Shown piece after piece: positions 25,536-37,200 of a stretch of DNA of 64,000 nt. The stretch comes from Strigamia acuminata (Eukaryota > Arthropoda > Chilopoda > Geophilomorpha > Linotaeniidae): NCBI GenBank assembly GCA_949358305.1, contig OX442314.1, positions 14,563,060 through 14,627,059 on the forward strand, written 5' to 3'. Each line of letters starts with the position of its first letter. The first letter of the stretch is position 1. A program made the position numbers and the translations under genes. A model generated the notes under the pieces. It ran no database searches, had not been told where the DNA came from, and worked only from the letters and a program-made list of their open reading frames with translations.

Positions 25536-28500
25536 ATGTTTTTAAACGTTGGAAAGCAAAGTTTTCGGTTTTATTCTCGTGGTAGATGTTTTTCGGGGAA
25601 CGTTGGTTCGCCGCAGAAGGAAAAATACGCTTTAAATGTCCCAACGACGAGTTTTGAATTAAGAATTGCTTCTAGCAAACGAACCGACTTAGAAACCGGT
25701 GTTCAAGAGGCAAATGAATAAAATGTTCTTCTGCATATATAATAATTGCATTTAAATGATATGTTGCAGGCATGTGATTTCGATTCACTTTATTCATGGC
25801 AGCGTGAAGCGTTGAGAGCCAAACCATCATTTGTTGTGCATGATGCACCGCCTCGTGCTAATGGTGCGCCGCACATGGGACATTTTGTTGACAAAGTTTG
25901 TATTTCTTCGATTGAAAAAAAGTGCCCACTTTACTTATCTCATTCTATTTCCTCCGTAGGTGTTGAAAGATATTATAATTCGATATAAATTATTGACTGG
26001 TCATCGGATTCATTATGTACCTGGATTTGATTGTCATTTGGAATCAGTTGGATCGACGGTAATAAAAGAGGCAAATTACAAAAAATTTGATCCTTTAGAA
26101 GTAAGGAAGTTAGGTAAAAAGGTCAAATAAGTAATTGCGCTATTTTTTTTAAATGATGTTTTTCAATATTTTAGTTCGTGATTTTGCTCTGTCTTCTATT
26201 AAAACTCAAAAGGCAGCTTTTAAACGCTGGGGAGTGCTGGCAGATTGGGAGAACAGTTACAACACATTAGATAAAGACTATGAAATTACACAATTTAAGG
26301 CGTTTTTTGAGTTGTACAAGAAAGTAATAATCTGCCATAAGAATAAGTTCAACAGATATTATTAACGATTTTTTAAATAAACTTAGGGACTAGTGTATAG
26401 AGATCTTAAGCCCGTTTATTTGTCACCGTCCACCAGGTACACACAGAAAACGATTTATTCATTTGATACAAGGATAGATATTTTTTTTTTGTTATTTAGG
26501 TCAACTTTAACCGAAGCTGAAGTGGAATACAAACCCCGTCAAGTAACATGCGCTTATGTAAAATTTCCACTTAAAACTCTTCCTGCTATTTTGCAATCAT
26601 ATGCAGGTGTGGAAATGTACAACTGTAATATTAATACTACAAAACTTAAATTAATTTTCTTTTAAATATTATTTAGGAAATCATCCTATATTCGCTCTGA
26701 TATGGACGACGCAGCCGTGGACGTTACCCATGAATGAATGCATTTTGTACAACGAAGATATTGAGTTAATTAAACGAAATTAAAATTTTTGGTTAATATT
26801 TTAAATTTAAAAAAAAAAAAACTTTAGGTATTCTCTAGTGGAAAATATTGAATCAGGAATTATGTATGTTATTGCGAGTGATTTGGTTTCAACTTTAGAA
26901 CAAATTCTGTCTCTTCGACTGAAGACATTAATTTCTTTCTCAGGTTTAAATTTTGATGAAAAAATCAAATTTGTTTTAAATAATTTTTTTGCAGGCGAAA
27001 TTTTGAAAAATGCCACGTATATTGGTATACAAAGACAAGAAGAAATAAGAATGCTTCCAGCTGCGATTGTTACAGCCAGTAAGGGAACTGGATTAGTTCA
27101 TTCTGGTCCATCACATGGATTTGTTGATTTTGATATATGCATGAAATATAATTTACCCATGGTACGTGCAATATTGAACACTTTTTTATTAGGTACTTAA
27201 AAGTACTAAACAGAAACGATTTTATTTTATTTTTGCGTAATTTTCAGAAAGATTATTTGGATGACAATGGTTGTTTCACAAATAAATGCAACGAGGAACG
27301 TTTAGTAGGAAAATCAGTTTTAGAAGATGCTGACCAAACGGCTCTTGATTTGTACAGTAAAAGCGTCGTCAAAGTTGAGAAATCGCTCCACTCTTATCCA
27401 CACGACAGTAGAAACAAACCGGTGATTATAAAACCGAGCTATCAATGGTTTCTCGACACTGGCAAACTTAAAGACAGCGCTTTGGTAAAACGATCGCATC
27501 TTTAGTTCAACATGGAATTAATAATTTTTCTTCTGAACACACGAAGGCTTCTCTTAAACAAATTGAAGTTTTTCCGTCAAATATGCAAACTGGAATGGTT
27601 GACCAACTAAAAAATGTTTCCTCCTCGTATCCTATTTCACAACGGAAAGCATGGGGTTTGCCTATTCCAGCATTTTATGAACAAGAATCAAACAAAGTTA
27701 TTTTAAATAGGTAAGTTTGTTGGCCATGGCTCTTTTTACTTCACATGAAGTGGAATTAGTCATTCTAAAATTTGTTTGCTATTTATTGATATATTTTTTA
27801 TTTTGTTAATATTTTTTTTTATGTTAGTGATTTAATTCAACATTGGTGCAAATTGGTTGACGAACACGGATCCGACATGTGGTGGCTCTTGTCCGATGCA
27901 TCTCTCTTACCGAAAGAAATTTTAAAACAGGTGATATAATTAAGGGAAATTATATAATTTTTCTGAATGGATCTAAATATTGTTTAATTAATTTAGAATA
28001 AACTTTCGTTAGAAGCTGTTTACGAGAAAGGACAAGACATTTTAAATATTCGATTTGATAGCGGGATTTGGAAACATCTATTAACAGGTAACTTGCTTTT
28101 GACTAATTAAAGTTTAACTATTGCAAAAAAAAACAATATTTTGCAGGCACGAATTACGAGGCAGATGTTTGTTTGGAAGAAGTAAACCAATCTAATTGGT
28201 TTGAGCCATTCTTGTTAACCAGTGCTGCTTTTCAAGACAAACCATCTTTCAAGTTAGATTGAAAAAGCGTACGATTTTAATATTCATCTCACAATTAATT
28301 TTTTTAATGCCCAGAAAACTGATTTACCACGGATTTGTCGTGGATAAACACAACAGAAAAAAATTGACAAAAGCTGTGGAAAGTGTTGATCCACAAATAG
28401 TTGTGAATGGACAAAATGTATTTCTCTTGTGTGCATCGGAATGATTTTACGTAGAATTTACTTTAGTTTAAATTTAGGTTATGTCAAAGGTGCGCGGAGC

Positions 28501-29766
28501 GGATACGTTGCGATGGTGGGTGGCATGTCATGTTGTTGATCGTTCTAATGGTCCTTTTGTACCCAAAATTATCGAAGAGTGCACAAACACTGTACAAAAG
28601 GTAAATACTCCAATATAAAGTTTTCATTTTATCGGTAATTACAATTTATTTTGTAGTTACGAGGGGCACTACGTTTTATGCTTCGAAATGTAGGAGATTT
28701 TGATTCGAGCAAAGATTTTGTCTCGCTGGATGACATGGAATTAATAGACCAATATATTTTACATTTGTTGTATAAATATCAAGAAAAAGTACGTTTCTTT
28801 TATATTTTTTAATGGGTAATTATATTTTCAATAAATCTTTAGGTCGTAAACTCGTACGAATCCTTCAGATTTGATGATGTGTGCACCGAGACAAAAAAAT
28901 TTATTTTTGACGATATATCTGAATTTTATTTGGAATTATGCAGAGACAGGTATTAAATCGTTATCTAGTCGTAAAGTAGATTATTTTTCATTTCCTCGTT
29001 CCTTTTTAGATTATACTGTGGTGAACCGAAAGGAAGAAAACGTAAATCGTGTCAAACGGCTTTGCATCATCTTTTTGTGCATGCTACGTATTGTATCGCA
29101 CCCATCCTTCCTCACTTGGCGGAAGAAGCTTTTTTCCATCATCATGAATATGGAAATAAGAAAAAACTTATTTTCCGCAACGTTTGGCCAGATTGTTTGG
29201 AGAGCTGGAAAAATCCAAAGATTGAATCAATAGTCGCACCGGCAATTCAATTAGATGCACTTTTAAAAAAGGAAATTCCGGCTTTCGATTTACATGTAAC
29301 TGAAGTTGATGTGACAATTCAAGGAAATCAATCAGTTGTGGATGCATTAAAAGTATTTTGTTTGTTTATTTTTGTTTGGCAAGATTTACAACCTTTTTTT
29401 AATTCAAAATTTTTCAGATTTTACATCCGCAACCGAAAAGCAGTAATTCAAGTTTATGTGAACTTTTGAAAGTGGCATCTGTGACATTATCAACTCAAAT
29501 ATCTGAAACGAAAAACAAGAATCCAGTGATTTCTGCTATCGATACTTCACTGAAGTTAAATGATGGTATGTCGGTCGTTGAGGCAAATATGTAATACGTA
29601 GCTTAATTTTACATATTTTACATGTTTATTAGATCAAGTACAAAACTGCCTTCTAAATATAAGAAAATCAGACATGCCTAAATGTCATCGTTGCAAACGA
29701 TATGTAGTGACAGATCCATCATCAGAATTGTGTTCCACTTGTTTACAGATTGTTGAAAACCTTTAA
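25536..29766 (+). CDS. Divergent paralogue of mitochondrial isoleucyl-tRNA synthetase, probable pseudo-enzyme
   Basis: Twenty-one exons (25536-25709, 25770-25895, 25960-26113, 26175-26323, ... 29418-29565, 29633-29766) join to 974 codons with no internal stop; exons match those of the adjacent intact IARS2 one for one. The N-terminus is Arg/Ser-rich ([12 protein letters not shown]), fitting a mitochondrial presequence. HMGH of the first class I motif survives (PHMGH), but other signatures are gone: [10 protein letters not shown] has become [17 protein letters not shown] has become [15 protein letters not shown] has become RFDSGIW, and KMSKS has become KKLTK. The anticodon-binding region and the C-terminal zinc finger (CHRCK...CSTC) remain. 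An intact frame with a lost synthetic site suggests a non-catalytic protein kept by selection; recent pseudogenisation is the alternative. The first intron begins with GC rather than GT. Confidence 0.88.
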
Positions 29767-29999
29767 AAAAAAGTTACTTAATTTTAGCGGTTAATTAGTT
29801 TGAAAGAGCATTATAACACTTTTGTAAAAACAAGTTATCGATTTAATTTGTTTTTTCCTTTATTAAATTGAATAAAACTTCTAAAATTTGTGAGAAGGAA
29901 AGCACAGATGTGTATTTTATAGGTTCGGGAAGTTGCCACGGGGTCGCACTGCTTGACTCCCATCTTTTTCCATGTGCTTAGAAAGCAGAAGATCTCACG

Positions 30000-32900
30000 A
30001 TGCAAGTTAACATTTGTATGGGTAGGAAGTATCTACACATTTCTCTAAGAGCAATAAAAGTACGGTGTTTGTCATCAAAGAAAAAGGTTTTGTCACCTCA
30101 GAAAAAAAAGTATGCTGAAACACTGCTGCTTCCAAAAACAAGTTTCCCATTAAGAATTCCTTCTTCGAAAAGGACTGAATTGGAAGTAGGAATTCAAGAG
30201 GTATGGAACTTAAAATTAATACGATTTTAATTGATTATATTGATTCAACTTATATAATTTCTGCTTTACAGGCTTGCAATTTCAGTTCGCTTTATGCTTG
30301 GCAGCGAGAAGCATTAAAAGAAAAACCTCAGTTTGTTTTGCATGATGGACCGCCTTATGCAAATGGAGTTCCTCACATGGGTCACCTCGTTAATAAAGTC
30401 TGGTTATACACACAGTAGTTAAATTTATTTTATTAATGCACTATTTTTCTGTAGGTATTGAAGGATATTCTAATTCGCTACAAATTGTTGACAGGGTTCC
30501 GAGTTCATTATGTACCTGGCTGGGATTGTCACGGATTACCAATAGAATTAAAAGTAATTAAATTAGATAATAAAAAAAATTACAGTCCTTTAGAAATTAG
30601 GAAGCAAGGTAAAAAGAAATTTGAATTTACATAAATTTAAACGTTATAATTATTTTAAAATATTTATCAGCTCGTGCGTTTGCTCTAACTGCCATTGAAA
30701 CGCAAAAATCGGCATTCAAACGATGGGGAGTGATGGCGGATTGGGAAAATTGTTATTTGACTCTATCCAAAGGCTACGAAGTTACACAACTGAGGGCTTT
30801 TTTTGAGTTGTATGAGAAAGTATGGGGAATAAATTAAAAATGTGATTGCACGTATGAATATTAGTAATCAATTGATTTTAGGGTCTCATCTTCAGAGATT
30901 TTAAACCTGTGTACTGGTCACCATCTACCAGGTACTAAAGAAAGCAGTCGAATTGTATTTATTTATAATTTTTATTTTTTTTTAGATCGGCTCTAGCTGA
31001 AGCAGAATTAGAGTACAATTCTACATACGAAAGCACGTGTGCATACGTACAATTTCCTCTTAAAAATATGCCTGCAATTTTCCAACCATATGCAGGTATA
31101 TACCGGTAACTAAAAAATTAAGCTGAAATATATTTAATTTGTTAATAAACCAATAAATTCAGAAAAGCATTCAATTTTTGGTCTGATTTGGACAACTACT
31201 CCATGGACATTGCCCACCAATGAATGCATTGCATACAACGAAAATATTGAGTAGATTAAAATACAAATTTGTATTTTTAGTTTGTCCTCCTTATTTTATT
31301 TATTTTTTTTCCTTATTTGTAGGTATTCTCTAGTGAAAAATAACGACTCGGGAGCTATGTACATTATTGGATCTGAATTGTGTTCCAAAATAGAAGAAAC
31401 TTTATCCCTACAGTTTGAAAAATTAATTAGTTTTACAGGTGTGTTTAGTTAATTTCATTTTCTGTATAAAATGTAATTCTTATGTAACTTTTATTAGGCA
31501 AGGCTTTAGAGAATGTTACCTACGTGCATCCAGTGAGGCATGAAGAACTTCGTTTTTTGCCAGCTGCGCACGTGAAAGCTCAGATGGGAACAGGCTTAGT
31601 TCACAGTAGTCCAAGTCATGGATTTGACGATTACAATTTAGGTGTCAAATTTAATTTACCTATGGTGAGTTACCTGAATGATTCTATAACATGTACGATT
31701 AGAATAATTTATTTGGTACTTTCCAGAAAAATTACTTGGATGATAACGGCTGTTTTACAAATGAATGCAACGAGGAACGTCTGAGAGGAAAATCGGTTTT
31801 AGATGATGCCAATCAACTAGTACTTGGTTTATTTGGCGATCATATTCTGAAAACAGACAAATTCATTCACAGTTATCCTCACGACTGGCGAAGTAAACAA
31901 CCAGTGATTATTAAACCTAGTTTACAATGGTTTATTGATACTGATAAAATAAAAGACAGCGCTTTGGTAATACGAGTCTCATTCATAATGGTTAGTACTT
32001 ATTCTTGCTTATTTCAGGCTTTTCTTAAAGAAATTGACGTTTTCCCATCAAATATGATGTCTGGAATGAATGATCAATTAATCAACAGACCGTCGTGGTG
32101 CATTTCACGGCAAAGAAGTTGGGGGTTACCCATTCCAGCCTTCTATGAACAAAAATCAAAGAGAGTTATTCTGAACAAGTATGTTTATTCATTGATATTT
32201 AATGTATTTGATTGGTTAATATAATTTTTTGATTATCTTTTTAGTGATTTACTTGTTCATTGGTGCAAATTATTGGAGCAACATGGTTCTGACATGTGGT
32301 GGACTCTCCCAGACTCTTCACTCCTGCCAAAACAAATATTGCAAGATGTAATTTTTAGTATTGAGATTGTACTTTTCAAAATGGCTTAAAAATTGTTTTT
32401 TTTTTTTATATAGAATGGGCTGTCATCCGAAGCTGTTTATGAAAAAGGGCAGGATATTCTAGATATTTGGTTTGATAGTGGAATCAGTTGGAAACATCTG
32501 CTGTCAGGTTTGAAACATTAAGCTAAAATTATCACAAATGTTAATGTAATTATTCTACAGATGCAAATTACCAAGCGGACGTTTGTTTAGAGGGTGTGGA
32601 TCAATCTCGTGGCTGGTTTCAGTCACTTTTGTTGACTAGTGTTGCTCTTCAACAGAAGCCTCCTTTTAAGTTTGTTGACGAATGTTTACAGTGTTGAAAT
32701 AAATACACATTTGATTATTTTAATAAATAGAAAACTATTCTATCATGGATTCGTATTGGATGAACAGGGACGAAAAATGTCAAAATCGATAGGAAATGTT
32801 GTCGATCCACAACTACTTGTGGATGGTGACAAAGTAATTACTTTTATGCTTATACGTTTCGTTTGGTAATTTTTATTCATTCGACATTAAAATTAACTAG

Positions 32901-34177
32901 AATAAATCCAAAGCACTTGGTGCTGATACTTTGCGTTGGTGGGTGGCCACTCATGTTGTCGAACGTTCCAGTGTTTGCATTAAACAAGAAATACTCGACG
33001 AATGCTCGCAAGTGGTCCAAAAGGTATAATAAATAATTTAATCACTTTAAGTAGTTGTGTTTTACACGTATTTGTTACAGATTCGTGCTGTATTACGGTA
33101 TCTTCTTAGCAATTTGTCTGATTTTGATTCAAATAAGGATGCAATTTCATTGGACAAAATGGAATTAGTCGATCGATATGTTTTACATTTGTTGTACGAA
33201 TACCGGCAAAGGGTAATTTAATCACTAGTTGAAAGAATTTTTTTTTATTTGCGTTTATTTGTAGGTCAGTAACTCGTACGAATCCTTCAAATTTGATGAA
33301 GCAGGTATTACAACTATGAACTTTGTAGCTAGAGATATATCTGCGTTGTACTTAAGTACAATTAGAGAACGGTATTGTTATACAATTTGCTAGTTATACG
33401 AGAAAAGGTTGATATATTTTTTGTTCTATTTAGGTTATATTGCAGTGAACCGATGGGACTAAAACGAAGATCATGTCAAACCGCTTTGCATCATCTTTAT
33501 GTGCAGTTGGTATTTTCTATTGCACCCATTCTTCCCCATCTTGCGGAAGAAGCATTTCTACATCACCACCAATACGGTGACAAGAAAAAATTCGTTTTTC
33601 ACAATATTTGGCCAGATTGTTTAGAAGATTGGAGAAATCCAGAGATTACATCGACAGTAGAAGCAGCAATCCAAATAGGTGCCATTTTAAATAAGGAAAT
33701 TACGGCCCTTTCCTTAGATATAAATGGAATTGATGTGACAATAGAAGGAAATCAATCATTTGTGGATGCATTGAAAGTAATTTTATTTAAAAAAAATTCC
33801 TTTTATCTATTTTTGAAATGTCTTTGTCATCCTTGTCAATAATTCCAGCCTCTACATCCAGATGAGCAAAGCTGTCATTCACAACTCTGTGAACTTTTAA
33901 GAGTCGCATCAGTAACATTGACAATCCAATCAAATAACGATAAAGCGCCAATTTCTACTATTGATGCATCACTTAAATTAGAAAACGGTAATTTTTAAAA
34001 TTTATGGGAAATCTTGAATTAATTTATCGTTTGGTAGGTGAATCGCGAGATTTTCGTCTACACCTTCAAAAAGCAAACAGACTTCAATGCGGGCGTTGTC
34101 GGCGTTATGTTGTTTTAGATCCAGCGACAGATATTTGTTCCTTTTGTTTACGAGTAATCGGGGATCAATGGAGTTAG
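30000..34177 (+). CDS. IARS2: Mitochondrial isoleucyl-tRNA synthetase
   Basis: Intact class I synthetase that charges mitochondrial tRNA-Ile with isoleucine. The first exon (30000-30200) has a Lys/Arg-rich N-terminus suited to mitochondrial import. Catalytic motifs are all present: PHMGH at 30374-30385 within [25 protein letters not shown], the editing-domain motifs [11 protein letters not shown] and [23 protein letters not shown] at 32096-32116, [12 protein letters not shown], and KMSKS at 32774-32788. The anticodon-binding domain follows ([20 protein letters not shown]), then a C-terminal zinc ribbon (CGRCRRYVV...CSFC). Introns fall at the same sites as in the upstream paralogue, 233 bp away. 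Eukaryotic IARS2 runs about 1000 aa. Poly(A) signal near 34205. The 3' end converges with RAB3GAP2. Confidence 0.95.
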
Positions 34178-34274
34178 TTAGTTGGTTAGAATTTATTATT
34201 TCACAAATAAAACAATATATATTATAGTACAATTTTCTTTTTTAAAATACCGTTTCATAACAATTGCCTTAACA
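34178..34274. terminator. Overlapping convergent 3' ends of IARS2 and RAB3GAP2
   Basis: The two stop codons are 97 bp apart. A plus-strand AATAAA lies at about 34205, and a minus-strand AATAAA (TTTATT on the plus strand, about 34192) lies nearer the IARS2 stop. If these signals are used, the two 3' UTRs overlap by tens of bases. Confidence 0.5.
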
Positions 34275-37200
34275 TTAATTCTTATTTCTAAGTGCTATTT
34301 CATCTGAAAAATCAAGAAGGGCGTTCACTGCATCAATCAATGCGAACGCCATTTGATACTGTGAATCCCCATCAGGCAGATGATTAATTATATTTGAAAT
34401 TAAAGCCGCAGTCATTGTGAGTGGAGGGTTGAGACAGCGCAACGTAGTTTGATCCAAAGACTTGATCCACGATGTTAGATCAGGGCTTAGCCGAGCCAAT
34501 ACTTCAACAGTCGTGTATTTCTCCTTCAGAGCGCTGCTTAGGCGTTGGCCAGCTAAGAGAATGAGTTGAGAACCCAGTACAATTCGATCACTAACAGATG
34601 GGAGCATCTAAAACAAAATGGTCGTAAATTATTAATTCATTTTGTTTACAAAAATATAAAACCTCTTCTGCAAGTGAATCTAAACCGCTATTGTACAGTT
34701 CACAAACGTGATGTCGTCGTAGAAAGTCGAGATCCATTTCCCACATTTTGGCCAATTCTATAACACGACCAACCCAAAAACTCATTCCGGAATGATCCAC
34801 GGTCATGGCTGGAATCGATGAATTCTCAGATTGGTGTGGGTCAGGAATTGGCTCTGGTATAGATTGCACTGCCGCCGAAATAACTTTACATAAAAACTAA
34901 AAAATAAAATAATAAAAAAGACATTTTAATGATTATATTGCAGAACTCATTGAATCTTCGTAGGTACCTGTCTTCGAGCATTAACAATCGAGTCATCGAG
35001 ACCACGGCCAGAAGAAATTTGTGGGTAAGTGTCCAATTCCCGAAAAAATGCACTTTTACCCTGAATAAGATAAGAATTTAAAATGAAATCTTTGAGAAAT
35101 TAATTATGTCGAGTTGCCTGTGTACTTTAGTGTCGTATAGGCTGATAAGCCGCACGGATTTAATTCCAAATGTTACCATCATTCGCATTGATAGTGCAAG
35201 TTGGTAGTGATGACATAATAGGTTGTAATTTGCTGGTTTTTGAATGATAGCTAATTCTACTAATGGGTTTGGCCCTTGGGTTGATTGCCATAAGTCTTCG
35301 TAGTCAAATACAGGTGCGCTCTGACTTTCAGCTATGATGCTCGCCTGTAAACAGTGTGGTGGGTCAGTAAATTGAAATAATTCACAATCAATCACTTACA
35401 TCCATTAAAATATCCAGAAGATCAGCACAACATCCAATAAATTTAACCAAGATCGTATCACTAATTCCAATATCCTAGAAACATTTTTGAAAATAAACAC
35501 TTAAAAACATCAATGTGACAAATTCCGATTACCCTGCGACATAATCTTTCCTTCGGGACTTTCCCAACCTAACAACAAAATTATTTTTAATTCTCCAATG
35601 TTTCAAACCGCACGTACATATTTACTTTTTCCATAAGCAATGCTGTTGCGGTGAATATTTTGCTTAGATACATGTTCCAAATCAAACACGCCAACCCTGG
35701 AAAAACAAATATTTAATTATTGTTCCAATTTTATAAAATCAATAACGAGCCTTGTTTCAAAATGGCTGATGATATCGGCTGAAGTGCTCCTAATGAACCT
35801 TGCAAATGGAATGTATTATCAGGATTTTTACTCCACTGCAGGACCCGTTCCCATGCACAATTTGCATGCAAAACATCATGGTGAAGGCTAAACGGAAAGC
35901 GTGTTTTCACCATTTGGAACAATTCTAACATTAAAAGAAATATATTAATCACCGTGTATGTTTACTTCAATACTACTAACCGATAATTTCCGTGGAACAT
36001 TCGTTCTTATTTAAAACTCTCACTGCTTCTTTAGCTACCTCAGTTGCGCCACATTCCTCGGAATCAATTCTCAATAATTGTGTATCGAGATTTGTACAAA
36101 TCAACCATTTGGCGATCAGTTCAGACACGATTCCTAAAAAAAAGGATTTGCTTCGTTTAATTGCATCTTAAATACAAATAATCGGCTTGGCTTACCTCGA
36201 CCCTTTTCGAGCAAAGAATTACAAGAAACTTCAATTTGAAGGCATTCCTCCATGCCATTCACTTTAAATCCAAATAGGGCATGCAACACCATCAAGTCTT
36301 CTAGCTGTTTTACTAACACATTCCATTGGAGCGCATCCATTGATATACTTTCCCATTCAATATCGTCTTTATTCGTGTTAACCTAAACAGAAAAAATCTA
36401 AAATCAGCTCGAGACGTTATTAAATAATAAAATATAATAGTATATACTAATATAACCTCAGTTTTCTCCACAGAATCCCCGGATGCTTGAGACTCGCTCT
36501 CAAGAGTGGGAGCAAACATTACGGAAACACCACGACAGACGAGAGCTGCAGCAAATGCCATGGGGACATTGGTTGTTTGTGCCAAAATACTTCGTACAGT
36601 TTGCCACCACGATGAGGTTTCATTAGACGTAACTTCCAGTAACTGCGCGTCTGTAAAAGGTTTGTACGTTTACAACTATTTGTGATCAATTTTAGTTCAC
36701 TTACCCGAAATATTCGTAATGAATTTCACTAGTGTTGAAAGATTAATAAGGCAGGAAGTTGAAATTAACGTGGAAGACTCGTTCAACCAGAAATGCATTA
36801 GAATGGTCTGAAAGAAAAGAAAAATATAAAAATTTAATTTAATTTAATCCGGTGGGTGCGTTACCATTAACCGCTCCGGTGATAAACCACAATTGACAAT
36901 TACGGGTTTCAATTTTTCCAAACACGAATCGCTAATCAAACTTTGGTGGAAAAGAAAGCGTCCTGAACGAGACAAATGGAATTTTTTAAATTCAAAATAC
37001 AAAATTAGAACTAATTTATTCCTCTAACCTAACGACGCGAGGGCATCAGGTTCCAAACCGTCGATTAATTCAATCGAATTCGTACTCGCGCCTTTCTCGA
37101 GGCAAGAAACAAATACTGAAAAATAACTAATAAACTTTGCAACTGTCAACACTTTGTTGTCAGCAAAGTTGACTGTTTTAGTTTTCATATCATGAGTATG

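Noticed and set aside
28259-28444. A possible frame break in the IARS2-like copy near its KMSKS region
   Set aside because: The stop in the open frame lies in the intron; the exon 28315-28417 joins in phase to both neighbours, so the frame is intact although the motif itself is changed.
31524-31784. Possible separate small genes within the IARS2 copies (many open frames of 60-160 codons)
   Set aside because: They are individual exons of the two synthetase genes with read-through into introns.
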